A program made the position numbers and the translations under genes. The notes below the pieces were generated by a model. That model was given only the letters and a program-made list of their open reading frames with translations, was not told the origin of the DNA and ran no database searches. A DNA stretch of 64,000 bases from Halovulum marinum (lineage in GTDB: Bacteria > Pseudomonadota > Alphaproteobacteria > Rhodobacterales > Rhodobacteraceae), in the NCBI RefSeq assembly GCF_009697225.1, contig NZ_WIND01000004.1, positions 79,065 to 143,064 on the forward strand. The letters are read 5' to 3'. Shown here piece after piece: positions 57,098 to 64,000 of this stretch (position 1 is its first letter; every line of letters begins with the position of its first letter).

Positions 57098-57178
57098 TGT
57101 CATCCGTGCGCCGGTCGGCGATGATCGGCGCCGGGCCCGGACACGGGCCCGCCGGCTCGACAGCAGGGGGAGCGCCTG

Positions 57179-57742
57179 ATGAAGATCCTGATCTACTACG
57201 CCACCGTCGAGGGCCAGACCGGAAAGATCGCCCGCTTCGCCGCAGCCAGCGTCGCGCGCGCGGGGCACCGGCCGGTGCTGGCCGCCGCCGCCGCCGACCG
57301 CGCGATTCCGCTGGGCGGCATCGACGCCGCGATCCTCGCCGCGCCGGTCCACGAGCGCCGCCACCCGCCGGAATTCGAGACCCGGCTGCGCGCGCAGGCC
57401 CGCGGGCTGATCCGGATCCCGACGCTGATGCTGTCGGTCAGCCTCAGCGCCGCGTTCCCGGAGGGCCTGGAGGCCGCCGAGGACTACCTGCTCGAGATGA
57501 AGATGCGCACCGGCCTCGCCCCCGACCGCGAGGCGCTGGTGGCGGGCGCGGTGCGGGCCAGCAGCTATGACTACTACCAGTCGAAGGTGGTGAACCACGT
57601 CGTGCTGCGTGACCGCGATCCGGTGCCGGCGGGGGCCGACCGCGAGTTCACCGACTGGCCGGCGCTGGCCGCGACGGTCGCGGCGTTCTGCGACGGGCTG
57701 CAGGCGGGCGTGCCGGTGCCGGGGATAACGGACGCGTCCTGA
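57179..57742 (+). CDS. flavodoxin-domain protein, HemG/protoporphyrinogen oxidase-like
   Basis: 187 residues. FMN-binding loop at the start (YYATVEGQTGKIARF), AAPVHERRHPPEFE and LSVSLSAAFPEG follow the HemG-like flavodoxin pattern, as do YDYYQSKVVNHVV and REFTDWPALAA at the C-terminus. HemG transfers protoporphyrinogen electrons to quinone; others in the family are general menaquinone-linked flavodoxins. The FNR-type box upstream fits an oxygen-responsive haem step. Start ATG 57179 with GGGGGAGCGCCTG upstream. Confidence 0.75.
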   Translation: MKILIYYATVEGQTGKIARFAAASVARAGHRPVLAAAAADRAIPLGGIDAAILAAPVHERRHPPEFETRLRAQARGLIRIPTLMLSVSLSAAFPEGLEAAEDYLLEMKMRTGLAPDREALVAGAVRASSYDYYQSKVVNHVVLRDRDPVPAGADREFTDWPALAATVAAFCDGLQAGVPVPGITDAS

Positions 57743-58031
57743 ACGCGCGCCGGACCCGTGGCCGCAGCATCACCGGCGGGGGATCGACGCCGACGAAGCG
57801 CCCGTGCGGCGCAGCATCAGCCGGCCGCCGATCCGGCCCGGCAGGCGCTTCGGGCGCCCGAACATGCGCATCATGAGGGTTTCGCGAACACCCACGGCGT
57901 CCCTTCCTCACAGCCGAAGCGACGGGAAAAGCCGCCAGCGATTACCACCGCCGCCGGTCCGGCCCGCGGCCGCTCGGCGGGGCGGCGCGCCGCGTCAACA
58001 CCTTATTAACAAGGAGTTCTTCAGCGATTAC
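57743..58031. other. 289 bp without a convincing gene
   Basis: Short Arg-rich frames on both strands (for example a ~34-codon - strand frame starting MMRMFGRPKRL near 57875) have no RBS or recognisable family. Near the right edge is an AT-rich stretch with TTATTAACAAGGAGTTCTTC (57999-58024). The repeated palindromic element begins at 58032. Confidence 0.5.
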
Positions 58032-58063
58032 GATGCCTTGAGGGGGTTTCCACGGTGAAATCC
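58032..58063. repeat. second copy of the TTGAGGGGGTTT..CACGGTGAA element
   Basis: GATGCCTTGAGGGGG, then TTTCCACGGTGAAATCC, differs from the copy at 14871 by a few bases, and the changes keep the inverted-repeat character (TTTcCAC/GTGAAA). It lies three bases past the stop of lldD, on its downstream side, just as the other copy lies past asd. Confidence 0.6.
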
Positions 58064-58066
58064 CGC

Positions 58067-59269
58067 CTACTCGGCCGCCAGCTTGCCCTGCGGCTGCCAC
58101 TGGTACGGCCCCAGCGGCGCCGGGATCTGGTGCGGGAACACCAGGTTCGAAAGGTCCAGGTCGTGCACGTCGTTGCGTCCGCACAGCGCCAGCGTCAGCT
58201 CCAGCTCCTTGCGGATCAGCTCCAGCGCGGCGGTCACCCCCGGCTTGCCCATCGCCCCCAGCCCGTAAAGGAAGGCGCGGCCGATATAGGTGCCCCGCGC
58301 GCCCATGGCGAGCGCCTTCAGCACGTCCTGCCCCGAGCGGATGCCGCCGTCGAAATGCACCTCGCAGCGCTCGCCCACGGCGTCGGCGACCTGCGGCAGC
58401 ACCGTCAGCGAGGACATCGCCCCGTCCAGCTGCCGCCCGCCGTGGTTCGACACGATGATCGCGTCGGCGCCCTTGTCGGCGGCGATGCGGGCGTCCTCGG
58501 GGTCGAGGATGCCCTTGATGATCAGGGTGCCGCCCCAGTGGTCGCGGATCCAGTCGATGTCGTCCCAGGTCAGCGTCGGGTCGAACTGGGCGGCGGTCCA
58601 CTCGGCCAGCGTGCCCATGTCCTCCACCCCGCTGGCGTGGCCGACGATGTTGCCGAAGTTCCAGCGCTTCGTCTGCGCCATGCCCAGGCACCAGCGCGGC
58701 TTGGTCGCCATGTTCAGGATGTTCGCCAGCGTCAGCCTCGGCGGCGCGCCCAGCCCGTTCTTCAGGTCCTTGTGCCGCTGCCCGATCACCTGCAGGTCCA
58801 GGGTCAGCACCAGCGCCGAGCAGCCCGCCGCCTTGGCGCGGTCCAGCAGGCCGGCGGCGAAGTCGCGGTCGCGCATCACGTAAAGCTGGAACCAGAACGG
58901 GCTGGACGTCGCCGCGGCGACGTCCTCGATCGAGCAGATCGACATCGTCGACAGGGTGAACGGCACGCCGCACTCCTCGGCGGCCTGCGCCGCCAGGATC
59001 TCGCCGTCGGGGTGCTGCATGCCGGTCAGCCCGGTCGGCGCGAGGGCCACCGGCATCGCCGCCGGCTGCCCGGCCATGGTGGTCGCCAGGTCGCGCCGCT
59101 CCATGTTCACCGCGACGCGCTGGCGCAGGCGGATCCTGCTGAAGTCCGCGCTGTTCTCGCGGTAGGTCTGCTCGGTCCACGAGCCGCTGTCGGCGTAGTC
59201 GTAGAACACCCGCGGCACGCGCCGCTCGGCCATCCGCCGCAGATCCTCGATGCATGTGATGACGGGCAT
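58067..59269 (-). CDS. lldD: FMN-dependent L-lactate dehydrogenase / alpha-hydroxy-acid oxidase
   Basis: 400 residues of the glycolate oxidase family; oxidises L-lactate to pyruvate, passing electrons to quinone. Conserved YDYADSGSWTEQTYREN, APTGLTGMQHPDGE, and the catalytic His-Gly-Gly-Arg in VSNHGGRQLDGA; FMN-phosphate site FDGGIRSGQDVLKALAMGA. ATG 59269 with AGGAG eight bases upstream. Membrane association would come from the usual loop near residues 180-230. Divergent from rplY. Confidence 0.94.
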   Translation of the reverse strand: MPVITCIEDLRRMAERRVPRVFYDYADSGSWTEQTYRENSADFSRIRLRQRVAVNMERRDLATTMAGQPAAMPVALAPTGLTGMQHPDGEILAAQAAEECGVPFTLSTMSICSIEDVAAATSSPFWFQLYVMRDRDFAAGLLDRAKAAGCSALVLTLDLQVIGQRHKDLKNGLGAPPRLTLANILNMATKPRWCLGMAQTKRWNFGNIVGHASGVEDMGTLAEWTAAQFDPTLTWDDIDWIRDHWGGTLIIKGILDPEDARIAADKGADAIIVSNHGGRQLDGAMSSLTVLPQVADAVGERCEVHFDGGIRSGQDVLKALAMGARGTYIGRAFLYGLGAMGKPGVTAALELIRKELELTLALCGRNDVHDLDLSNLVFPHQIPAPLGPYQWQPQGKLAAE

Positions 59270-59382
59270 GGACCCCGCTCCTTCTTCTAGTCGTCCCGGT
59301 TCGCGAAGCGGGCACATCCTGCGCGCGGGGGCCGGGGAAGGCAAGCGCCGGGGGCGGCCGGTGATGCCGCCGCGAATCCGCC

Positions 59383-59410
59383 TTGCAATTCGGCCGCGAT
59401 GGCGTAAAAG
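59383..59410 (+). promoter_or_regulatory. rplY promoter
   Basis: TTGCAA (59383-59388), 16 bases, TAAAAG (59405-59410), 67 bases ahead of the rplY start. This is the only good -35/-10 pair in the 207-base gap between lldD and rplY. Confidence 0.55.
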
Positions 59411-59476
59411 GCAGCCTTCGCGCGGGTGTTCCACCCTTGGAGGGCCCCGCGCGGTCATTTTACTGGAGGTAAGACC

Positions 59477-60115
59477 ATGGCCGAGAACACCGTTCTCACC
59501 GCCACGGCGCGCGCGGGGACAGGCAAGGGGGCCGCCCGCACGGCACGTCGTGAGGGCCTCGTGCCCGGAGTCATCTACGGTGGCGGCGCCGATCCGCAGC
59601 CGATCAACGTCAAGTACAACGAGCTGTACAAGCGCCTGAAGGCCGGCAAGTTCCTGTCGACCCTGCTGACGGTCAGCGTCGACGGCAAGGAAGAGAAGGT
59701 CATCTGCCGCAACGTGCAGCGCGACATCGTCCGCGACCTGCCGACCCACGTGGATTTCCTGCGGCTGAGCGCGCGCTCGCGGATCAACCTGCTGATCCCG
59801 GTCGAGTTCACCGGCGAGGACGAGTGCCCGGGCCTGCGCAAGGGCGGCGTGCTGACCATCGTGCGCAACGAGGTCGAACTGAAGGTGACCGCCGGGAACA
59901 TCCCCGAGAAGGTGACCGCCGACCTGACCGGGCTGAAGATCGGCGACACGCTGACCATCTCGGCCATCGACCTGCCGCAAGGCACCCGTCCGATGATCAC
60001 CGACCGCGACTTCATGATCGCCAACATCTCGGCCCCGTCCGGTCTGGCCGCGGCCGACGAGGACGAGGGCGAGGTTGCCGAAGGCGAAGCGGAAGAAGCA
60101 CCCGCCGAGGGCTGA
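59477..60115 (+). CDS. rplY: 50S ribosomal protein L25 / general stress protein Ctc
   Basis: 212-residue long form of L25: N-terminal 5S-rRNA-binding domain ([26 protein letters not shown]) and C-terminal TL5/Ctc beta domain ([19 protein letters not shown] to [11 protein letters not shown]), with an acidic tail ([18 protein letters not shown]). E. coli L25 is only 94 residues. TGGAGGT precedes ATG 59477. Together with pth 156 bases downstream this is the conserved rplY-pth pair, although a terminator intervenes. Confidence 0.96.
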   Translation: MAENTVLTATARAGTGKGAARTARREGLVPGVIYGGGADPQPINVKYNELYKRLKAGKFLSTLLTVSVDGKEEKVICRNVQRDIVRDLPTHVDFLRLSARSRINLLIPVEFTGEDECPGLRKGGVLTIVRNEVELKVTAGNIPEKVTADLTGLKIGDTLTISAIDLPQGTRPMITDRDFMIANISAPSGLAAADEDEGEVAEGEAEEAPAEG

Positions 60116-60138
60116 GACCGGCCCCTTCGGCCTGGACC

Positions 60139-60166
60139 AAGGCGTCGCCCCCGGGCGGCGCCTTTT
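60139..60166 (+). terminator. intrinsic terminator after rplY
   Basis: AAGGCGTCGCCC pairs with GGGCGGCGCCTT across a two- to four-base turn and is followed by TTC and ATTTG. It would reduce read-through from rplY into pth. Confidence 0.75.
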
Positions 60167-60271
60167 CATTTGCGCGCCGCCAAACCGCCCACGCCGCGCG
60201 CCGCCCGGCCTTGCGCCCCGGCCCGGTTGGGCTATACCCCCCGGACGACGCACTGCCTCGGGGCCTGATTC

Positions 60272-61006
60272 ATGCTGATCTTCGCCGGGCTCGGCAATCC
60301 CGGGCCGAAATACGCCGGTACCCGCCACAACATCGGCTGGATGGCGGTCGAGGCGATCGCCGGCGCGCACGGATTCCAGCCCTGGAAGTCCAGGTTCCAG
60401 GGCCGGGTCGCCGAGGGGCGGCTGGGCACCGACAAGGTGCTGCTGATCAAGCCCGAAACCTTCATGAACCTGTCCGGCCAGGCGGTGGGCGAGGCGATGC
60501 GGTTCTACAAGCTGGAGCCGGCCGACGTGATCGTGTTCCACGACGAGCTGGACCTGGCCCCCGGCAAGGTGCGGGTGAAGACCGGCGGCGGGCACGCCGG
60601 GCACAACGGGCTGCGCTCGCTGCACCAGCACATCGGGCCGGAGTATACCCGCGTGCGGCTGGGGATCGGTCATCCGGGCGACAGGAACCTGGTCTCGAAC
60701 TATGTGCTGAGCGACTTTGCCAAGGCCGACCGCGACTGGCTGGACGACCTGCTGCGCGGCGTGGCCGACGGCGCGCCCGCGCTGGCCGCGGGCGACGGCG
60801 GGCGATTCATGAACGCCGTCGCGCTGCGCATGGGCAAGGACCGCAACGCCGCCGCCAAGCCGCAACCGCAACCCGATCCGAAACCCGCGCCGCGCCCGGC
60901 ATCGCCGCCCGAGCCGCAGCCCGAGCCGCAGCCCGAGCCACAGCCCGAGCCACAGCCCGACACCCGCTCGGCGCTGGAGCGGCTGGCCGACCGGTTCCGC
61001 CGCTGA
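60272..61006 (+). CDS. pth: peptidyl-tRNA hydrolase with Pro/Gln/Glu-rich tail
   Basis: 244 residues; recycles peptidyl-tRNA from stalled translation. Catalytic His19 in GTRHNIG, Asn66 in ETFMNLSG, Asp91 in FHDELDL, Asn112 in GHNGL. The Pth core ends near residue 187; a ~55-residue tail is low complexity with PEPQ units encoded by four 12-base repeats (60908-60955) and finishes in a short basic helix (SALERLADRFRR). Tails of this sort occur in other Rhodobacterales Pth proteins, but the length here looks repeat-expanded. Confidence 0.95.
   Translation: MLIFAGLGNPGPKYAGTRHNIGWMAVEAIAGAHGFQPWKSRFQGRVAEGRLGTDKVLLIKPETFMNLSGQAVGEAMRFYKLEPADVIVFHDELDLAPGKVRVKTGGGHAGHNGLRSLHQHIGPEYTRVRLGIGHPGDRNLVSNYVLSDFAKADRDWLDDLLRGVADGAPALAAGDGGRFMNAVALRMGKDRNAAAKPQPQPDPKPAPRPASPPEPQPEPQPEPQPEPQPDTRSALERLADRFRR
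60908..60955. repeat. four 12 bp in-frame repeats inside pth
   Basis: CCCGAGCCGCAG twice, then CCCGAGCCACAG twice, encoding Pro-Glu-Pro-Gln each time. Being a multiple of three, changes in copy number would lengthen or shorten the Pth tail without frameshift. Confidence 0.95.
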
Positions 61007-61046
61007 CGCTTGCGGGGCGCGGCGGATTGCGCTAATCGCCGCCGCT

Positions 61047-61075
61047 GAAGTCTCCGCAACCTTCTAAAAAACGGA
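61047..61075 (+). promoter_or_regulatory. candidate preQ1-I riboswitch ahead of the queuosine precursor transporter
   Basis: A compact H-type pseudoknot: stem P1 GAAG (61047-61050) with CTTC (61061-61064), loop TCTCCG-CAAC between them, then the A-rich tail TAAAAAACGGA. Loop bases TCCG (61053-61056) can pair with CGGA (61072-61075) as P2. Loop sizes and the tract of six A match the preQ1-I class, where the ligand C lies in the CAAC segment. P2 includes the weak Shine-Dalgarno (CGGAA) of the ATG at 61085, so preQ1 would block translation. The downstream gene encodes a queuosine-precursor transporter, the expected target. Confidence 0.8.
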
Positions 61076-61084
61076 ACGAACCGC

Positions 61085-61711
61085 ATGAACAAGGGCCTAC
61101 TGGCAGGCGTCGCGGCGATGGCCGCGATCGTCGTGCTGTCGAACATCCTGGTGCAGATCCTGCTCGGCGACTGGCTGACCTGGGGCGCCTTCACCTATCC
61201 GTTCGCCTTCCTGGTCACCGACCTGATGAACCGTCTCTATGGTGCGGCCGCCGCCCGCAAGGTGGTGTTCGCCGGCTTCGCCGTCGGCGTGCTGTGCTCG
61301 CTGGTCGGCAGCCAGATCCCTGGCGAATTCGGGCCGCTGGTCAGCTTCCGCGTCGCCATCGCCTCGGGCACCGCCTTCCTGGCGGCGCAGCTGCTGGACG
61401 TTGGCATCTTCAGCGCGCTGCGCGGCGGCGCCTGGTGGCGCGCGCCGCTGGTCTCGTCGATCCTGGGCGGGGCGGTGGACACGGCGCTGTTCTTCGCGCT
61501 GGCGTTCTCGGCCCGCTACGCCGCGATCAGCCCGGCCGAGGACGTGTCCTGGGCCAACGAGGTGCTGCCGCTGCTGGGCCTCGGCCCCGCCGCGCCGCTG
61601 TGGATGTCGCTGGCCGTGGCCGACTACTTCGTCAAGCTGGGCGTGGCGCTGGTCGCGCTTGCCCCGTTCCGTGCGCTGGTGCTGCGGCTGCGTCCGGCCG
61701 AGACCGCCTGA
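61085..61711 (+). CDS. yhhQ: queuosine precursor transporter (YhhQ/VUT family)
   Basis: 208 residues, about six hydrophobic segments: ATAAIVVLSNILVQILL-type start, AFTYPFAFLVTDLMNRLYG, RVAIASGTAFLAAQLLDVGIF and VADYFVKLGVALVALAPF match the VUT/YhhQ family that imports preQ0/preQ1 for tRNA queuosine. The TDLMNRLYG motif is characteristic. The candidate preQ1-I riboswitch lies in its leader, 10 bases ahead of ATG. Confidence 0.92.
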   Translation: MNKGLLAGVAAMAAIVVLSNILVQILLGDWLTWGAFTYPFAFLVTDLMNRLYGAAAARKVVFAGFAVGVLCSLVGSQIPGEFGPLVSFRVAIASGTAFLAAQLLDVGIFSALRGGAWWRAPLVSSILGGAVDTALFFALAFSARYAAISPAEDVSWANEVLPLLGLGPAAPLWMSLAVADYFVKLGVALVALAPFRALVLRLRPAETA

Positions 61712-61727
61712 CGCGTGAAAATGGTTT

Positions 61728-61788
61728 GACATTCGTCGGTGCTGTGCCACGCTGACGGCAACCGCAGCAACTGGAAGGAGGTGATCCA
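61728..61788 (+). promoter_or_regulatory. possible promoter and exceptional Shine-Dalgarno of tiny ORF
   Basis: TTGACA (61728-61733) is a perfect -35 hexamer, but the -10 region (about 61750) is a poor match. AAGGAGGTGATCCA (61775-61788) is complementary over 14 bases to the conserved 3' end of 16S rRNA, far more than a usual RBS, and places AGGAGG seven bases before ATG 61789. Confidence 0.6.
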
Positions 61789-61845
61789 ATGTCGATTGAG
61801 ATTTTGGAGAATGGTGTCGGGTTCAAGCGGGAGTGGTCGTCCTGA
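61789..61845 (+). CDS. 18-residue leader-type small ORF upstream of arfB
   Basis: MSIEILENGVGFKREWSS, then TGA. The sequence is too short for a family assignment, has no signal or membrane segment, and uses AT-richer codons (ATT, TTG, AAT, GGT) than the neighbours. Extraordinary complementarity of its RBS to 16S rRNA implies very strong initiation. It is followed by a long-range stem (61857-61902) and a strong terminator (61923-61955), all before arfB, so a leader-peptide attenuator is a likely reading; a free-standing small mRNA is the alternative. Confidence 0.6.
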   Translation: MSIEILENGVGFKREWSS

Positions 61846-61856
61846 CGGACAGCTCC

Positions 61857-61955
61857 GGCAGTTCTGGCCGCACCGCTTAGGGTACGACCGCCAGACCCTG
61901 CCTCCGAAACTCAAGCTCTTGGACAGGCCGCGCAATGGGCGCGGCCTGTTTCTTT
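61857..61955 (+). terminator. structured RNA and intrinsic terminator between small ORF and arfB
   Basis: First stem: GGCAG (61857-61861) and CTGGC (61864-61868) pair with GCCAG (61890-61894) and CTGCC (61898-61902) around a ~20-base loop. Second: ACAGGCCGCG (61923-61932) and CGCGGCCTGT (61940-61949), a perfect 10 bp stem with a 7-base loop followed by TTCTTTC. The second stem is a strong intrinsic terminator ending 29 bases ahead of arfB. Confidence 0.8.
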
Positions 61956-61983
61956 CTGCCGCCCCCGCGATATGTTCACCGCC

Positions 61984-62403
61984 ATGCTGCACATCACCGA
62001 CCAGATCGAGATCCAGGACTGGGAACTGACCGAGCAGTTCGTCCGCGCCTCGGGGCCGGGCGGGCAGAACGTCAACAAGGTCTCGACCGCGGTCGAGCTG
62101 CGCTTCGAGGCCGAGCGTTCGCCCAGCCTGCCGCAGCACGCCAAGGCGCGGCTGCGCCGGCTGGCCGGCAGCCGCTGGACCAAGGACGGCGCGGTGCTGA
62201 TCCAGGTCGACACCCACCGCAGCCAGGCCCGCAACCGCGAGGAGGCCCGCGACCGGCTGGCCGAGCTGGTGCGCAAGGCGCTGACCCGGCCCAAACGGCG
62301 GATCCCGACCCGGCCCACCCTGGCCTCGAAGCGCCGGCGGCTGGAGGCCAAGACCAAGCGCGGCGCGGTCAAGGAACTGCGCGGCAAGGTGGATCCGGAC
62401 TGA
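61984..62403 (+). CDS. arfB: alternative ribosome-rescue factor / peptidyl-tRNA hydrolase ArfB
   Basis: 139 residues. RF1-like catalytic domain with the GGQ motif at 26-28 (RASGPGGQNVNKVSTAVELRF), then a basic C-terminal tail (KRRIPTRPTLASKRRRLEAKTKRG) that threads into the empty mRNA channel of stalled ribosomes. ATG 61984 aligns with E. coli ArfB; ATG 61972 adds four residues. No RBS is obvious ahead of either, which fits control by the upstream leader. Confidence 0.93.
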   Translation: MLHITDQIEIQDWELTEQFVRASGPGGQNVNKVSTAVELRFEAERSPSLPQHAKARLRRLAGSRWTKDGAVLIQVDTHRSQARNREEARDRLAELVRKALTRPKRRIPTRPTLASKRRRLEAKTKRGAVKELRGKVDPD

Positions 62404-62409
62404 GAAAAA

Positions 62410-62427
62410 GGGGCCGCGCACGGCCCC
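62410..62427. terminator. bidirectional terminator between arfB and EF-hand gene
   Basis: GGGGCCG, CGCA loop, CGGCCCC; preceded by AAAAA, so the - strand transcript ends in a TTTTT run and the + strand in TTCC. Serves the two convergent genes (26-base gap on the right). Confidence 0.85.
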
Positions 62428-62452
62428 TTCCGGTGTCAGGTGCGGCCGCGGC

Positions 62453-63016
62453 TCACTCCGCCGGTGCCTCTGCCGGGGCGTCGCCGCCGCGGTCCATCGG
62501 GCCGCGGTTCATCATTCCGCCGTTCATCATCCCGCGGCGCTGCATGTCGTCGGCGTTCAGCACGCCGTCGCCGTTGCGGTCGCGGCGGGCGACGATGCCG
62601 GCGAATTCCTCGCCGAACTCCTCGGCGGTGACGCTGCCGTCGCCGTCGTCGTCATGGGCCTGGAACCGGTCCACCATGCGCTCGCGCATCGCGTCCAGCC
62701 ACAGCGCCTCGTACTCCTGCAGGGTCAGCGCGCCGTCGCCATCGGCGTCGAACTCGGCCAGCTGGGCGGCGCGGGCGGCGTCGATCTCCTGCTGGGTGAT
62801 GTTGCCGTCGGCGTCGGTGTCGAATTGCTCGGCGAAACGGGCCATCATCATCGCGCCGCGGGCGCCGCGATCGCCGCGCATGCCGTGACCGCCGTCTTGA
62901 CGGGCGTGGGCCATGCGCGCGTCGCCGCCGCGGGGACCGTCGGCCAGCGCAAGGCCAGCGGTGGCGATGACCAGGGCCGAGGCGCCGATGGCCAGGATGC
63001 TGCGATAGGTCTTCAT
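62453..63016 (-). CDS. secreted EF-hand calcium-binding protein
   Basis: 187 residues with a Sec signal peptide (KTYRSILAIGASALVIATAGLALA) and four EF-hand loops: DTDADGNITQQE, DADGDGALTLQE, DDDGDGSVTAEE and DRNGDGVLNADD. The linker region is Met/Arg/Gly-rich. Calmodulin-like arrangement of two pairs in the periplasm; role unknown, possibly Ca2+ buffering or sensing. ATG 63016 has GGAG nine bases upstream. Confidence 0.9.
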   Translation of the reverse strand: MKTYRSILAIGASALVIATAGLALADGPRGGDARMAHARQDGGHGMRGDRGARGAMMMARFAEQFDTDADGNITQQEIDAARAAQLAEFDADGDGALTLQEYEALWLDAMRERMVDRFQAHDDDGDGSVTAEEFGEEFAGIVARRDRNGDGVLNADDMQRRGMMNGGMMNRGPMDRGGDAPAEAPAE

Positions 63017-63162
63017 GTCGTCGTTCTCCAGGGTTCGGGCGGCAGGCCTTCCCGCCGCTTGCACCCGGTTCTACGGCGCGGCACGAATGTTCCGTCGCTT
63101 GCCAATCGAGGCCCTTCACGGCAGGGTGCCCGCGACAGCCGCGCCGTCAAGGGAGAGCCGCC

Positions 63163-64000
63163 ATGAGAACCCGCGCCGCCATCGCCACCAAGGCCGTAGC
63201 CCCGCTGGAGATTGCCGAGGTCGAACTGGACGGCCCCCGCGCCGGCGAGGTGCTGGTCGAGATCCGGGCCACCGGCATCTGCCACACCGACGAGTTCACC
63301 CGCTCGGGCGCGGATCCCGAAGGCATCTTCCCGGCGATCCTGGGCCACGAGGGCGCCGGCGTGGTGGTCGAGGTCGGCGCGGGCGTCACCGGCCTGAGGC
63401 CGGGCGACCATGTGATCCCGCTCTATACCCCCGAATGCCGGGAGTGCGAGTACTGCCTGAACCCCAAGACGAACCTGTGCCAGAAGATCCGCTCGACCCA
63501 GGGCCAGGGGCTGATGCCCGACGGCACCTCGCGGTTCCGCACGCTCGATGGCGAGCCGATCTTCCACTACATGGGCTGCTCGACGTTCGCCAACCACACC
63601 GTGGTGCCCGAGATCGCGCTGGCGAAGGTGCGGCAGGACGCGCCGTTCGACAAGATCTGCTACATCGGCTGCGGCGTGACCACCGGCATCGGCGCGGTGA
63701 TCAACACCGCCAAGGTCGAGATCGGCAGCCGCGCAATCGTCTTCGGCCTGGGCGGGATCGGGCTGAACGTGATCCAGGGCCTGCGGCTGGCGGGCGCCGA
63801 CCAGATCGTCGGCGTCGATCTGAACCCGGACAAGAAACCGATGGCGGAACGCTTCGGCATGACCGATTTCGTCAACCCGGCAGAGGTCGAGGGCGACCTG
63901 GTGCCCTTTCTGGTGGACCTGACCAGGGGCGGCGCCGACTACACCTTCGACGCCACCGGCAACGTCGACGTCATGCGCACCGCGCTGGAATCGGCACACA
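63163..64000 (+). CDS. frmA: S-(hydroxymethyl)glutathione dehydrogenase / class III alcohol dehydrogenase (3' end outside window)
   Basis: First 279 residues of a ~370-residue enzyme that oxidises the formaldehyde-glutathione adduct. Catalytic zinc ligands Cys40 (GICHTD), His62 and Glu63 (GHEGAG); structural zinc Cys cluster in PECRECEYCLNPKTNLC; NAD site FGLGGIGLNVIQG. GGGAGAGCCGCC precedes ATG. It is divergent from the EF-hand gene with a 146-base gap. The S-formylglutathione hydrolase partner is expected just outside the window. Confidence 0.95.
   Translation, partial: MRTRAAIATKAVAPLEIAEVELDGPRAGEVLVEIRATGICHTDEFTRSGADPEGIFPAILGHEGAGVVVEVGAGVTGLRPGDHVIPLYTPECRECEYCLNPKTNLCQKIRSTQGQGLMPDGTSRFRTLDGEPIFHYMGCSTFANHTVVPEIALAKVRQDAPFDKICYIGCGVTTGIGAVINTAKVEIGSRAIVFGLGGIGLNVIQGLRLAGADQIVGVDLNPDKKPMAERFGMTDFVNPAEVEGDLVPFLVDLTRGGADYTFDATGNVDVMRTALESAH

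Noticed and set aside
57783-57890. small Arg-rich frame on the - strand (MMRMFGRPKRL...)
   Set aside because: No RBS, no recognisable family, and composition expected from GC-rich noncoding DNA.
60908-60955. possible CRISPR or regulatory repeat
   Set aside because: Direct 12 bp units with no spacers, in frame within pth; a coding repeat.

Overview
The window is a very GC-rich (about 70 percent by eye), densely coded chromosomal segment. Its gene content (DUF2794 protein, xyl and aldarate genes, many ATGA-coupled operons, NHEJ pair, FNR-type box) and codon use suggest an alphaproteobacterium, most likely Rhodobacterales; this is inference from gene families, not from a marker gene. No rRNA, tRNA, CRISPR array, integrase or complete insertion sequence was seen. 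Both ends cut genes: an ABC exporter at the left, and a class III alcohol dehydrogenase at the right.

Layout. 0-9 kb: ABC exporter end; LysR regulator divergent from a tartrate/malate-type dehydrogenase with a large internal deletion; gamma-glutamyltranspeptidase; DUF2794 protein; coupled leucyl aminopeptidase and NlpC/P60 peptidase; then a scar where a lower-GC isochorismatase-family gene sits between remnants of an SDR gene and a DMT transporter gene. 9-18.8 kb: carbonic anhydrase, P450, flavin monooxygenase, cNMP-regulated Na+/H+ antiporter, asd, a secreted hypothetical, hemerythrin and di-haem peroxidase. 18.8-27.3 kb: sugar block, with a ROK regulator divergent from xylF-xylH-xylG-xylB (xylose import and phosphorylation), facing idnD-gnd (idonate and 6-phosphogluconate oxidation); both feed the pentose phosphate pool. 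27.4-32.7 kb: RNase T2 coupled to an RNA methyltransferase, YghU-like GST, SulP transporter coupled to a truncated Crp/Fnr sensor. 32.8-38.4 kb: hexuronate/aldarate oxidation (udh, kdgD, garD) with two FCD-type GntR regulators and a palindromic operator in the divergent promoter region.

39.4-50.0 kb holds the most unusual block: ten same-strand, mostly overlapping genes encoding a cysteine-desulfurase-like PLP enzyme, an MFS exporter with a His-rich tail, a flavin monooxygenase-like protein, a pair of CMD/AhpD-like proteins, an opine-dehydrogenase-like protein and a complete polyamine/opine-type ABC importer. I know of no characterised pathway with this composition.

50-64 kb: ku-ligD end joining, an RTX-tailed protein, ychF, trpA, a flavodoxin-domain gene behind an FNR-type box, lldD, rplY-pth, a queuosine-precursor transporter behind what looks like a compact preQ1-I riboswitch, a tiny ORF with an extraordinary Shine-Dalgarno followed by a structured RNA and terminator just ahead of arfB, an EF-hand protein, and the glutathione-dependent formaldehyde dehydrogenase. 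Start codons below were chosen from ribosome-binding sites and family lengths where possible.
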